Source: Symbiodinium sp. CCMP2592 (taxonomy: Eukaryota; Sar; Dinophyceae; Suessiales; Symbiodiniaceae). Taken from it: DNA of 64,000 nucleotides. Numbering within the stretch: the stretch's first letter is position 1; every line of letters begins with the position of its first letter. The stretch spans positions 1-64,000 of the forward strand of contig CAJNDT010004890.1 in NCBI GenBank assembly GCA_905221615.1. The letters are read 5' to 3'. Below are positions 19,107-30,313 of the stretch, in pieces. The position numbers and the translations under genes were made by a program. The notes beneath the pieces were generated by a model. It was not told where the DNA came from and searched no databases. It was given only the letters and a program-made list of their open reading frames with translations.

Positions 19107-22100
19107 GCCGCGTACAACCTCTGAACGCCTGCAAAGCAAAGCAAAAAGTATGCCTGTATGAACTTCTTCTATACTTGCTATGGGTATAAGGTTCAGGGCA
19201 CTTTAGGGTGGTTACGGCCGGGGGCTTCAAGGTTCAGTGGATGTTGATACGGCAACTCTGACCCAGCCGTGTGAAACAGTGAAACCAACGAATCAAATGC
19301 ACCCTGGGAACTGCAGGTTGATGTTTGGGTTGTTTACGGGGGCTATAGTACCCAACAACGATAAAGGTTACTTGCTCTACTTCTGGTTTGGATACTGTGA
19401 AGCCATGCCTTTGAGAGTAGCACTGAGCTCCTCCATCGTGATGGGTTTGGCCAATGCTGAGTGGCGATGCAGAGGGTCGGTCTCGGGGAAGTAATGTAGG
19501 CGCCTGAATGAATTGAATAGGTCCCTGAAGTAAAGCATGTTGATAGACTTATGTCATCATATCCGGACCATGCAGGGCGACACCGGAATGGTACTACTAG
19601 TTATTCTGAACCTCATTGTAGTATCGCTCGAACAGGCCACGTGAGTTTTGCAGCGTCTCGTGGTGGCATTTCATCAGCGATTCTCATACGTCTACAGCCT
19701 ACACTCGATGCAAATAAAGAAGGTAATGGCATCTTGAATCTATCTATATATATGTATAAATACACAAAGTCCCTTCCCCTAAGAATAAATACCCCCTCAT
19801 GCGGATTCCGAGACCTAGTTGCCGAGGTGAAGTGAATGGCTGAACAAGGTCGATGAACGGCCGAAACGCTTGCAGGTTGCTCACCCAACTGCTAAGGGCA
19901 GCTGGCTCAGGGTTTTGGGTGCTAGGGCTCGCACGTTCGGGGTTCGCAGTTTTTCAAGGTAGGGACATGTCGGTGGGTGGGCTTTCGCACTGATATAGGG
20001 GCGTTAGCCGTCCGTTATACTGTTGCAACAAGTTCCATGCTTGCTCGACAAAGGCTGAATAAACCGAGGACGATGCCTTCATCACAAGAAAGGATGCATG
20101 AAGCTCTTGAAACCCCCAACAAGCCTAAACCTCTAACCTTGAACACTAAACCCAAAACCCTTACCTTGAACTTCAAGCAAATGAACTCGACGCTCTCCCC
20201 AGAAGGCCGCTGGGGCGGCTGCTTTGGACGACTTCATGCGATGAAGTTGCAATGTTGATGGAGCCTGGCCAAGCTGACATCTTGGGGCACCGGCCCAAAG
20301 TCGTAAAATCTCTACTTCCGCCGATATTTCAATCTCTACTTTCGCCGTGAGACGTCTTCAAAAGAATCGGTGAAGCACGAATTCTCGACCCTGCCTTCCA
20401 CCAACCTCAACCCTACCCCCGAAACCCCGAACCCGAAGCCCTCAACCCTCAACCCCGAACCCTGAAGCCCGAAACCCCAAATCCTAAACCCAAGCTCTCG
20501 AAAGCAAGCCCTGGAGAGTACAGCTTGCGGTGGAAACAGCCCGACCCATAAAAGCCTACCTACGCTGAACTTTTAAGTAGGCGCAAGATCATATTAATAT
20601 CCGAGCCGGAATTCCCAAGTGAAATCTGCAAGTTATTTGTTGAAAATTTGGGGGTCCCGTGGGCCCTAGGCCTTTCCTCCGGTTCAACAAGGATCAATCC
20701 CTTTGCTATTATATATGTTTTCAGACATCGCGAGATCTTTGCGTGGAGAGACCGTGGTCCTAACACCCGTTACTTCCACGGCTTGGAGGATTGGATGTTA
20801 GAACTTCATGTTACTTGGTTGTCCAAATGTCTGGGTTCTTACGAAGCGAAAGCCCCAAAATGCTACGGTGTGCAGCATCTTCGAAGGGGGCATCAAACCC
20901 CAACCCCGAGCAGTAGACCTATACCGAGCCCTGTGAGGCAAGGGAAATGGAAAATGACACTCAACCCTAAACGCGGAACCCTCAGCCACGAGATGCTCGT
21001 ATGTTTAGGCTGAAACCCTAAACCCTAAACTGTCTGAGGCTTTAGGAATCCGTCTCCTGCCTCCATCTTGGCATAGAGGATCCCCTCAGCACGCTGTCGC
21101 TGAAGCATCTGCAACCTTTCAGTGCTCGGGGTTCTGAATTAGGGATTAAAAATCAAAGGCTATGCCCTATGCCCTAAACCCTAAACAGCTTAGTAGTGGC
21201 ATTTCTCGGTTCAAGGCCATTCCATTCAACTGGCGACATGGGCCCCCAACCAAAAAGGACACACCGGTACACCGGACCCTCTCCCTAAGCCCTTGTCCCG
21301 AATTCATGAACTCTGATTCACAAAACCAGTCCTTGGGCCTACCGCTGAACTCTGAACGCATATCCCTGAAAGCTAGGCCCTGATCTCTAAAACCTTCTAC
21401 TGAAAAACGATGATCCCTTAACTAAGCCCTAAACCCTGTCCCTTAACTAAACCCTTAGTCCCAAATCAAATCCGAAGCCCTAGTCCACAAGCCTTCTAAC
21501 TTGAAGCCTCCATACTTAAACCCATGCTGAACCCTAAACCGCTTTGGGTTCAGGGGTTGAGGCTTTAGGGTGATCCCATTCGTAGTCGTAGCCACTACAC
21601 CTTCATGCCTAACGAACTAAACTTGACCTCATCCAAGCAGGGTTCAGGGGGCCAAGCACGCATATGTAGAGACTTACAGGATCTCTCCCAACAAAATCGC
21701 GGTTCTTGATCCCGGTAACCCAATGCTTTGCGGCCTTAGGGCTGTATAAGGGATAAGGGTGCTATAGGGTCTCTATCAGGGGTCTTGAATGGGTTCTTCA
21801 AGGTCCCTCTTTAAGCCTCTAAGCCCCCATAATTCTCTACCCCAGGATTCCCTTCAACAGCAGAAAAAGCAATCATTGAAAAGCCACACACACACACACC
21901 CACACACACGCCGCAAAAGGCCCTAAACACCAATGACAGTCTGAGCCTTAACGGAACCCTTACCCCAAAGCCTACAGTCCCTTTTAAGGACCCCATTTTC
22001 TGAAGTCCTAGACCCCAATAGAACCACGAAAACAACACCCCAAATCCTGAACTCTAATATCCCCTAGACCTTAACCAGACCTTAACCCGAAACACGAAGC

Positions 22101-23730
22101 CCCTGAACCCTAAATCCCGAAACCTTAGACCGTGTAAGGCCCCGGCTTCTCCTTTGCCAGCTCCTTGGCGCTGACGCGAAGCGACGCCAAGGCGCGTTTG
22201 GCCGGCGCTGGCTCTAGGAGGGGCCTCGAACAAGCTTTCGGATGAGATGGGGGGGGGGGGGGGCGGTTTATCATCTATGGGAAATATTTAAAAGAAAAGA
22301 CTTAAATACACACGTCTACGTGTAAGTACACATGAAGAGTTCAAATATGCCAACATAAATGTAAGTAAGATGCTTGTTCAGGCAGCTGTACATACAATAG
22401 CAATACCATTTGATCATCGCATCATTCCTGCTACTCAGGTTTTCAAGGGCATAAAGATTTAATTTAAACGGCAGTAGGGTTTAGGGTTGAAGGCAGAAGG
22501 GTGTGAGCGCAATGAGGATTTCGCTCAAGGTTTTTGGGATGCCGGGGCCGGGAGTGAAGTACAGGTAGCACTGAAGCCCTAAACCCTTCCCCTGAACCCC
22601 AGACCCTCAACCCTGCTAGGCATCTCCTGTCGTTGTCCAGGCTTAGGGCGCTGCTAGACGGTACTGGCTGTAGAAGCTAAGGAATTCGGGTCTTCAAGCA
22701 GTCGGACTTCAAGCAGTGGAGATGCTCTGGGGCTTAGAGCCAACTGTCCGGGTTGCGGGTTCAGGGTGTCACCTAAAGGTTACCTAAGGTGATGTGAAGG
22801 AGAACCTTTGCTTTCTAGCATCACCGTAAGGATAAGGCAACCGTACGGCCATCAATTTTCCTGAGGAGCGGAGTGTGCACGAATGCAAACCTTACCTCAA
22901 CTGCCCCAGAGGCGAAAGATGGCTTGGTACTTGAGGCTTCGTAGTCATGTGCTGTCGAGGGAGTAGGGTAGACGATGCCGGTTTAAGCTGAACAGGTCCT
23001 CCAGCTTTCCAGAGTTCCGTGGCTCAGCCTGAAACTACTTGCACGCGTAAGCTTCAGGATCTGGGTTTCTTGGGCTCTTGGAAATGGGTCTTGAGGTGCA
23101 TGCTCGAAGCACCAAACCCGAAGACAATCGGAGAAGGACAGGAAGAACTTGAAGTACAAAGGAGCTGACTGAGGATTCATTGAACGCCTCGGCCTTACTT
23201 TCAGGGTGATGTGCAGTTAAAAGTGGGATAATAAGTAGAGTAACTATAATTACAACCTCTAGTGGGTGACTTTTCACCCCCACTTATCACTACCCATGAA
23301 CCTCCAAGATAGGCCCTAAACCCTATACCCTTAAAGGAATCGCCATAGAGCCCTTTAAAAGGGACCGTTAAAGGAACCCTTCCAGCTACCCATGAACCTC
23401 CAAGTATAGATCCCTTTAAAGGGACCCTTGACGAGCCCTATAACTACCGGACCCTTCACCGAGCCCTTATAACTACCCATGAACCTCCAAGTAAATCTCG
23501 GGCGATTACTTCAGTCTTCAGCCTGACGCAACGCGAAACCTTGAGCCCTTGACCTCCGGAAGTCCCCCAAACCCTAAACCCTATTTGGAGCTTCATAGGT
23601 AGTTATAAGGGTTCCTTTAAGGGTCCCTTTAAAGGGATCTATAGGGATTCTATAAGGGTATGTACGTAGGACCTTTAGGTTCTATTTGGCGTAGGGCTTG
23701 CTCTGTGTCTTAATATATACTGTGTATATA
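19107..23730. other. Intergenic DNA; telomere-like debris, no gene seen
   Basis: No domain-bearing frame. It contains CCCTAAA/CCCGAAC degenerate runs (near 20,100-20,165, 20,400-20,490, 21,015-21,030, 21,170-21,185, 22,080-22,130, 23,565-23,585), a CA microsatellite at about 21,883-21,908, a poly-G run at about 22,247-22,262, and partial family D ends near 23,300, 23,390 and 23,480. The retrotransposon's 3' untranslated region may occupy its first part, but I cannot see where it stops. Confidence 0.6.
23205..23308. mobile_element. Degenerate MITE-like element, family D
   Basis: The right end CACTTATCACTACCCATGAA followed by CCTCCAAG matches the right ends of the copies at 9336-9458 and 59,977-60,069. 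The interior GTAACTATAATTACAACC is also like that of 9336-9458. The left end is poorly preserved. Confidence 0.45.
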
Positions 23731-25013
23731 CGGAATTACAAATTTAAAGAATTTAAAAAATTTAAAGGGGGTAAATCCTTTAAATTCTGAAATCGTCCGG
23801 AATTAAAAAATTAAAGAATTTAAAAAATTTAAAGGGGGTAAATCCTTTAAATTCTGAAATCGTCCGGAATTAAAAATTTAAAGAATTTAAAAAATTTAAA
23901 GGGGGTAAATCCTTTAAATTCTTTAAATCTTGAAATGGTCCCGATTTAAAAATTTAAAGAATTTAAAGAATTTAAAGAATTTTAAAAATTTAAATGTTCA
24001 GCTCCAGCCCCAGCCCCAGCCCCCCAGCTTCCGACCCCAGCCCACGGAATTAAATTTTTTAAATTCTTTAAATTCTTTAAATTCTGAAATCGTCCGGAAT
24101 TAAAAATTTAAAGAATTTAAAAAATTTAAAGGGGGTAAATCCTTTAAATTCTGAAATCGTCCGGAATTAAAAATTTAAAGAATTTAAAAAATTTAAAGGG
24201 GGTAAATCCTTTAAATTCTGAAATCGTCCGGAATTAAAAATTTAAAGAATTTAAAAAATTTAAAGGGGGTAAATCCTTTAAATTCTTTAAATTTTGAAAT
24301 CGTCCCGATTTAAAAATTTAAAGAATTTAAAGAATTTAAAGAATTTTAAAAATTTAAATGTTCAGCTCCAGCCCCAGCCCCCCAGCTTCCGACCCCAGCC
24401 CACGGAATTAAATTTTTTAAATTCTTTAAATTCTTTAAATTCTGAAATCGTCCGGAATTAAAAATTTAAAGAATTTAAAAAATTTAAAGGGGGTAAATCC
24501 TTTAAATTCTGAAATCGTCCGGAATTAAAAATTTAAAGAATTTAAAAAATTTAAAGGGGGTAAATCCTTTAAATTCTTTAAATTTAAATGGTCCCGATTT
24601 AAAAATTTAAAGAATTTAAAGAATTTAAAGAATTTTAAAAATTTAAATGTTCAGCTCCAGCCCCAGCCCCAGCCCCCCAGCTTCCGACCCCAGCCCACGG
24701 AATTAAATTTTTTAAATTCTTTAAATTCTTTAAATTCTGAAATCGTCCGGAATTAAAAATTTAAAGAATTTAAAAAATTTAAAGGGGGTAAATCCTTTAA
24801 ATTCTGAAATCGTCCGGAATTAAAAATTTAAAGAATTTAAAAAATTTAAAGGGGGTAAATCCTTTAAATTCTGAAATCGTCCGGAATTAAAAATTTAAAG
24901 AATTTAAAAAATTTAAAGGGGGTAAATCCTTTAAATTCTTTAAATTTCGAAATGGTCCCGATTTAAAAATTTAAAGATTTTAAAGAATTTAAAGAATTTT
25001 AAAAATTTAAATG
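23731..25013. repeat. Higher-order AT-rich satellite
   Basis: A 67-bp unit (GGAATTAAAAATTTAAAG...GAAATCGTCC) is repeated two or three times. It is followed by a variant ending in ATTTAAATG and a short GC-rich spacer (CAGCTCCAGCCCCAGCC...CACGG), and the whole block is then reiterated. The ATGTTCAGC junctions fall at 23,994, 24,358, 24,647 and 25,011, giving higher-order periods of 364, 289 and 364 bp. The shorter one is explained by one fewer 67-bp unit. Non-coding. Confidence 0.9.
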
Positions 25014-25558
25014 TTCAGCTCCAGCCCCAGCCAGCTCCAGCCCCAGCCCCCACCAGCCCCAGCCCAAGCCCCACCCTAGCCCAGCCAGCCCAACAGCCCC
25101 TACCACCCCCAGTCCGCCAGCCCCTGGCCCCCGCAGCCAGCCCCAGCCCCAGCCCCCCAGCCCAGCCCCAGCCTCGACCAGCCCCCCCAAGCCCCCCAGC
25201 CCCCCCCTACCAGCGCCCAGCCCTAGCCCCCAGCCCCCACCAGCCCCAGCCCAAGCCCCCAGCCCCAGCCCCAGCCCTTAACCCCCAGCCTCAGCCCTCA
25301 GCCCCCAGCCAGTCCCAGAGCCACCCACCAGCCCCACCCTCGACCCACCCCCCAGCCTCCAGCAGCTACCTTGTCGCCCACAGCCCCAACCCCCAGCCAG
25401 CCTACCCTCAGCCAGCCAGCCTCGCCCAGGCTCTCAGCCACCTCAGCTCCAAGTATGCCGCAGCCCCAGCCCCGCTGCAGTCCTGGCCCCACAAGCCCGC
25501 CCCCCAGCCCCAGCCTCCAGCCCCACCCCTGCCCACGCCTAGGCAGAGCAGCGTGGGG
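25014..25558. repeat. CCAGCCCC-rich low-complexity tract
   Basis: Irregular CCAGCCCCAGCC words over more than 500 bp, continuing the GC spacer of the adjacent satellite. Open frames on either strand encode Gly/Trp/Leu or Pro/Ser-rich strings with no gene character. The purine strand is G-rich and could fold into quadruplexes. Confidence 0.85.
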
Positions 25559-25655
25559 CGAGGGCGTTTATGGGGCAATGTACGAGGATCGTGAGGACTC
25601 TAAACTAGTCGTGGAAGTAGCAGTAGCAGTTGCAGTAGTAGTAGGAGTAAGGCTG

Positions 25656-25848
25656 AAAAGATGACACATTTCCGGCCTGAAATGTGTCATGCTTCTTTCT
25701 GTAACACGGAAAAGATGACACATTTCCGGCCTGAAATGTGTCATGCCACTTTCTGTAAAACGGAAAAGATGACACATTTCCGGCCTGAAATGTGTCATGC
25801 TTCTTTCTGTAACACGGAAAAGATGACACATTTCCGGCCTGAGGTTTG
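25656..25848. repeat. 54-bp tandem repeat with internal hairpin
   Basis: Three full units and a partial fourth of a 54-bp repeat. Each contains ATGACACATTTC, a 6-nt loop and GAAATGTGTCAT, a perfect 12-bp stem. Because 54 is a multiple of three the array stays open in frame (18-residue repeats beginning MTHFRPEMCH), but nothing indicates that it is expressed. Confidence 0.88.
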
Positions 25849-26778
25849 AGGTTTGATATCGTCTGAGGGTAACAAAAAAAACTTTTTGGCCCCCTCCCAG
25901 CCCTAGCTCCCAACCCCCAGCCCTATCTTCCAGGCCCAGCTCCTTGCACGCCCAGGCCCCCATGTACATGAACATGTATCATACACAGAACAGTAGCCTT
26001 TTATTATTTATACATTCCGTCAGATCATGCCAGCAACGTTTTTCTTGAACCTGTGTACTCATGTAGAAACGGACATGCAAGGTTCGCCTTTCATTCTTTT
26101 GTTGTTTTGTTTACTTTTTATCTTGTGGTGATGATGCTCTTGATGCTTGTGAGGGTAGTATAGATACTGATGCTGTGTGATATCGACATGCTCATGAAAC
26201 AACAATCCAGGTTCCTTCTGACTGGCGCAGGCGAGTTTGCTTGTATGTTTTTGTAATCTATAGAAAGGTTCCTTAAACACAAGATAGTATTTTCCCGAGT
26301 CCATATGATAAATACTGTTATTACGGGTTTCCAGCCCCCGGTCAATTATATACAGACAGGGGGCTAGAAGCTCTATTGTAACTAGATAGAAAATTTGCTT
26401 GAAGTTAATGCCGTGTAAACATAAGAAATTGCTTCCAAAAATGAGTGGACCTGGCCTTGTCAGGCCCCAGGCCACTCCCCGGCAAGCGGCACCGGGTAAA
26501 GAAAACGCGCACGGGTGTGATTTTAATCTTCTAGACGGCATTAACTTAAGCACCTCTAAACCCTATACCCGAATTCTACAAAGGCACTCGTGTTCATGAT
26601 GGCTCGTCCGATCTCTTTCTTGTTTTTATTCACTAACGTCCAAATACACAGAGCGCGCCTGTTGCGCTCACATCTCGAAGCTCACTTGATATCACAAGTC
26701 ACCAAGAAGCACTACGAGTTGGACGCCCGACAGCGGGTTTACCACGTTAAAGTGGGACGGCCGTCGTCAAGAATCCAA
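25849..26778. other. Intergenic, no gene recognised; weak palindromic element at 26,397-26,551
   Basis: GCTTGAAGTTAATGCCGT (26,397-26,414) is the inverted counterpart of ACGGCATTAACTTAAGC (26,535-26,551) with one indel, bounding a 155-bp unit that might be another small inverted-repeat element. The words at 25,965-26,010 (CATGTACATGAACATGTATC and following) recur in slightly changed form at 56,730-56,780, so this is a dispersed repeat. A 164-codon minus-strand frame at 26,059-26,553 has no recognisable domain. Confidence 0.45.
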
Positions 26779-27011
26779 GCGAGCCGGCCGCGTCTAGGCA
26801 AGCCGGCTGCCCGCAAGACGACAGGCGAGCCGGCCGCCCTTAGGCGAGCCGGCCGCCCTTTGGCGAGCCGGCCGCCCCTAGGCGAGCCGGCCGCCCTCAG
26901 GCGAGCCGGCCGCCCTTTGGCGAGCCGGCCGCCCTTGGCGAGCCGGCCGCCCTTAGGCGAGCCGGCCGCCCTTTGGCGAGCCGGCCGCCCTTAGGCGAGC
27001 CGGCCGCCCTG
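26779..27011. repeat. GAGCCGGCCGCCC minisatellite, array 1
   Basis: About 18-20-bp units of the form GGCGAGCCGGCCGCCCTTT, differing mainly in the two or three bases before GGCGAG. The same unit returns at 27,680-27,855 and 28,525-28,566. Confidence 0.9.
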
Positions 27012-28690
27012 TGCAGGTTTAAAAGCTGTGTTCAACTTTGGCTTCGGCCTACGTCAGTGGGGTAGCCCCCCAGCGGTAGCTCTCGCGAATTTTTTACTGA
27101 GCTGGTTGAGGGCGAGGTTGAGCCATGCAGTTGCTTCAGGCTTTACTTCAAGCTTTGCTTCTGTTGCTGAGCAAGGCATATCTCGCCACTAGCAATTCGT
27201 TACAGGTGTCTGGAAGGTCATGATTGAAGCCATTCAAGGCTTAAACATTTCAACGACATGGCAAAAGGCAACCTGTCTTGAAGGAGAGATGTGAGGGTCT
27301 AGGATAACTGTGAGACAAGGCAAGCAGTCTTGCGCCAGCTGCTCCTTTGAGGAATAGCTGTTTCCAGCTTTACCTAGTGAACCAACATGCTAGACTTGAA
27401 GCAAAGGGAGAAGCGTGAAATTTGAAGGGTGCTGTCTTGGCAAGCAAGCAGCACAGGGAAGCCGACCGCTCTTCATTGACCCGACCACGGTCAAGACGAC
27501 AGGTGAGCTAGCCGCCCTTTGGCGAGCTAGCCGCCCGCAAGACGACAGTTGAGCTAGCCGCCCTTTGGCGAGCTAGCCGCCCGCAAGACGACAGGTGAGC
27601 TAGCCGCCCTTTGGCGAGCTAGCCGCCCGCAAGACGACAGGTGAGCTAGCCGCCCTTTGGCGAGCTAGCCGCCCGCAAGACGACGAGGCGAGCCGGCCGC
27701 CCTTTGGCGAGCCGGCCGCCCTTTGGCGAGCCGGCCGCCCTCTAGGCGAGCCGGCCGCCCTCAGGCGAGCCGGCCGCCCTCAGGCGAGCCGGCCGCCCTA
27801 GGCGAGCCGGCCGCCCTCAGGCGAGCCGGCCGCCCTTAGGCGAGCCGGCCGCCCTGTGCAGGTTTAAAAGCTGTGTTCAACTTTGGCTTCGGCCTACGTC
27901 AGTGGGGTAGCCCCCCAGCGGTAGCTCTCGCGAATTTTTTACTGAGCTGGTTGAGCGCGAGGATGAGCCATGCAGTTGCTTAGCCGGCCGCCCTGTGCAG
28001 TGTAGAAGCTGTCTTCAACTTTGGCTTCGGCCTACGTCAGTGGGGTAGCCCCCCAGCGGTAGCTCTCGCGAATTTTTTACTGAGCTGGTTGAGCGCGAGG
28101 TTGAGCCATGCAGTTGCTTCGGGCTTTACTTCAAGCTTGGCTTCTGTTGCTGAGCAAGGCATATCTCGCCACTAGCAATTCATTACAGGTGTCTGGAAGG
28201 CCATGATTGAAGCCATTCAAGGCTTAAACATTTCAACGACATGGCAAAAGGCAACTTGTCTTGAAGGAGAGATGTGAGGGTCTAGGATAACTGTGAGACA
28301 AGGCAAGCAGTCTTGCGCCAGCTGTTCCTTTGAGGAATAGCTGTTTCCAGCTTTACCTAGTGATCCAACATGCTAGACTTGAAGCAAAGGGAGAAGCGTG
28401 AAATTTGAAGGGTGCTGCCTTGGCAAGCAAGCAGCACACGGAAGCCGACCGCTCTGCAGCGACCCGACCGCGGTCAAGACGACAGGTGAGCCAGCCGCCC
28501 TTTGGCGAGCTAGCCGCCCGCAAGACGACAGGCGAGCCGGCCGCCCTTAGGCGAGCCGGCCGCCCTGTGCAGGTTTAAAAGCTGTGTTCAACTTTGGCTT
28601 CGGCCTACGTCAGTGGGGTAGCCCCCCAGCGGTAATTCTCGCGATTTTTTGATTGAGCTGGTTGAGAGCGTGATTGAGCCATGCAATTAG
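27011..28690. repeat. Compound repeat: about 110-bp core ×4, about 480-bp block ×2, minisatellite arrays
   Basis: A core beginning GTGCAGGTTTAAAAGCTGTG and running through CAGTGGGGTAGCCCCCCAGC occurs at about 27,011, 27,856, 27,995 and 28,567. Two of these (27,011-27,480 and 27,995-28,470) extend into a much longer near-identical block. Between them are arrays of GAGCTAGCCGCCC and GAGCCGGCCGCCC units (27,490-27,855 and 28,470-28,566). I find no coding frame. This is a segmentally duplicated, minisatellite-rich locus lying directly upstream of the multi-exon coding tract. Confidence 0.85.
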
Positions 28691-29950
28691 TTCACATCGT
28701 TTTCACTCTGATGCGGACACTTCGGCCGGGTGCCTGCTACTTATTCCCACCCCTCAAAGTAGGAGCTGCATGGCTACTTGCGCTCAACCGCGCAGAGACC
28801 GGTGTAAGATACGTTTTCAGCCAAACTGCCAATCATCTTCGCGGGTTGAGGCTCGAGGCTTGGCCGAACGTCACTTGTTGCACTACTAGAAATTGACACT
28901 GACAGCAACACCTGCACTAACACCAGCAGCAGCCACCTGACCTTTTCGTTGCGCTGTCATGGTGGCCTTCCAGGCCGCTTACGTTCCCGAGAGTATTCTG
29001 ACTTTGCAGACTTGGAGCCAACAGCAGCTGTGCGGCGTAACTGGCCGGGCATGGTTTCCTTTGTCAAGGACGTTATCTTCAAACATTGACGTCGCACAAC
29101 ACGCTAACAAAAGGCATACGAAACTGTTCTCTAGGACAGCGCAAAATCATTCATTTCAGTGAGCCAAAGCAACTAGACGGTAAAACTGTGTTTATTCGGA
29201 TGCGTGTACTAGCATTCGTCAGCTTTGATCCAGGAGTTCGAACCGACATGTCGATGTGCTGTTCACGGCTGATCCACCACGAGGCTGGAGACGTCGACTT
29301 ACCGGCATGGGGTTGATGAACTTCATTGAGTGGCATTTCGGCTGCTGTCGCTATGGGGTCGTGATCCTCGGCGCAGCCGGGCAGCAGGGCCTCTGCTTGT
29401 TGGTGCGACCCATCAGCAATTTGCTGGTGTTCGTGGACATTCAGCGCAACGGTGCAAACGCCAGTTGCACTTTCCGGCTACTCGCTCTTGACGTGCTCGG
29501 CATTTGCCTACTTCCAAGTATCTATGATCTAGCTATTTTACATTTCCCGTGACAGTTACAGGGTGTCCTGGAATGTTCTTGGCAATGACTTCAGACTTCA
29601 GTGAACCTTCGGAGAACCAGATTCACTTCCATAGTTTTCATCGTAGGACCCCCAAAGCCTTGAAGCTGAACATCTTTTGCATCTTCAAGCAAGCCTCACT
29701 CTTCCAGCCTTCGGCGTTGAGGTTGTTACAGACATGAGTTTGACTTCTTCAACCTTGTAAGGGTTCGCTTTCCTTGAAATGATATAGACATCCTCAAGCT
29801 TTCAACCGTGGTCTCTGAAGCCATATCCAGAGACCAGGTTCGAATTTTCACTTCACGGCTTTCCGCACTTGCACGAGGTACTTGATGATGTGGGAGTAGT
29901 TTCCATGTCTATTCGCAAGATGCTGTTGAATTCTTGAACATTCCACAGCT
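28691..29950. other. Possible 5' exons or introns of the downstream gene; unresolved
   Basis: Composition is no longer repeat-like and resembles the coding tract to the right, with several short open frames (for example 29,256-29,552) none of which shows a domain. Exons of the downstream plus-strand gene may lie here, but I cannot place boundaries. Confidence 0.3.
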
Positions 29951-30313
29951 ATGCTGCCTTGTAAAGCAGACGGTGGAAACGATGGACAGCTCAGGTTCGG
30001 CAGCGGTGCTCCCAGATGGCATCTGATGCACAACTACCGTGGCCACTTGGAGCTCCATGCCCCGTTGAACCATAACATGTACCATGTTAGAGAAAGAGTT
30101 TATTTCAATGTAATCCGCGACTGCTCGTGGGCCTTCACTTTACCAGATATGAGCACTTTCGCTATCGCTGTCAATGGCTATCGCTTGGTCGCCAACCAAC
30201 AGTTCGAGACCACTGTTGATAGTGTGCTTATCAACTACCGCACTCTTCGATGCACCTCTGACGACGAGACTATGACGTTTGCAGGAAGCGACTCAGAGGA
30301 TCCGGAGCTTTAG
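29951..30313 (+). CDS. Unrecognised exon with acidic C-terminus
   Basis: An open frame of about 120 codons with good protein character (…YRGHLELHAPLNHN…, …VYFNVIRDCSWAF…) ending in an acidic tail, …SDSEDPEL, before the stop. The acidic tail recalls the YDSDEES-type repeats of the large protein downstream, but no homology is claimed. The frame may be a final exon of a small upstream gene. The start is uncertain; an exon could begin after an AG in the upstream 50 bases. No family recognised. Confidence 0.4.
   Translation: MLPCKADGGNDGQLRFGSGAPRWHLMHNYRGHLELHAPLNHNMYHVRERVYFNVIRDCSWAFTLPDMSTFAIAVNGYRLVANQQFETTVDSVLINYRTLRCTSDDETMTFAGSDSEDPEL

Noticed and set aside
25568-25975. Minus-strand repeat protein over the 54-bp array
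   Set aside because: A 54-bp repeat is open in several frames on both strands by arithmetic; no start context or flanking coding signal.
26779-28570. CRISPR array
   Set aside because: Repeats are contiguous minisatellite units without unique spacers of constant length, and the genome is eukaryotic.
27011-28690. Spliced-leader or small RNA gene in the 110-bp core (TTCAACTTTGGCTTCGG)
   Set aside because: It superficially recalls the dinoflagellate spliced leader (…TTTTGGCTCAAG) but lacks the CCGTAGCCATTTTGGCTC core and the GT donor; no such sequence was found in the window.
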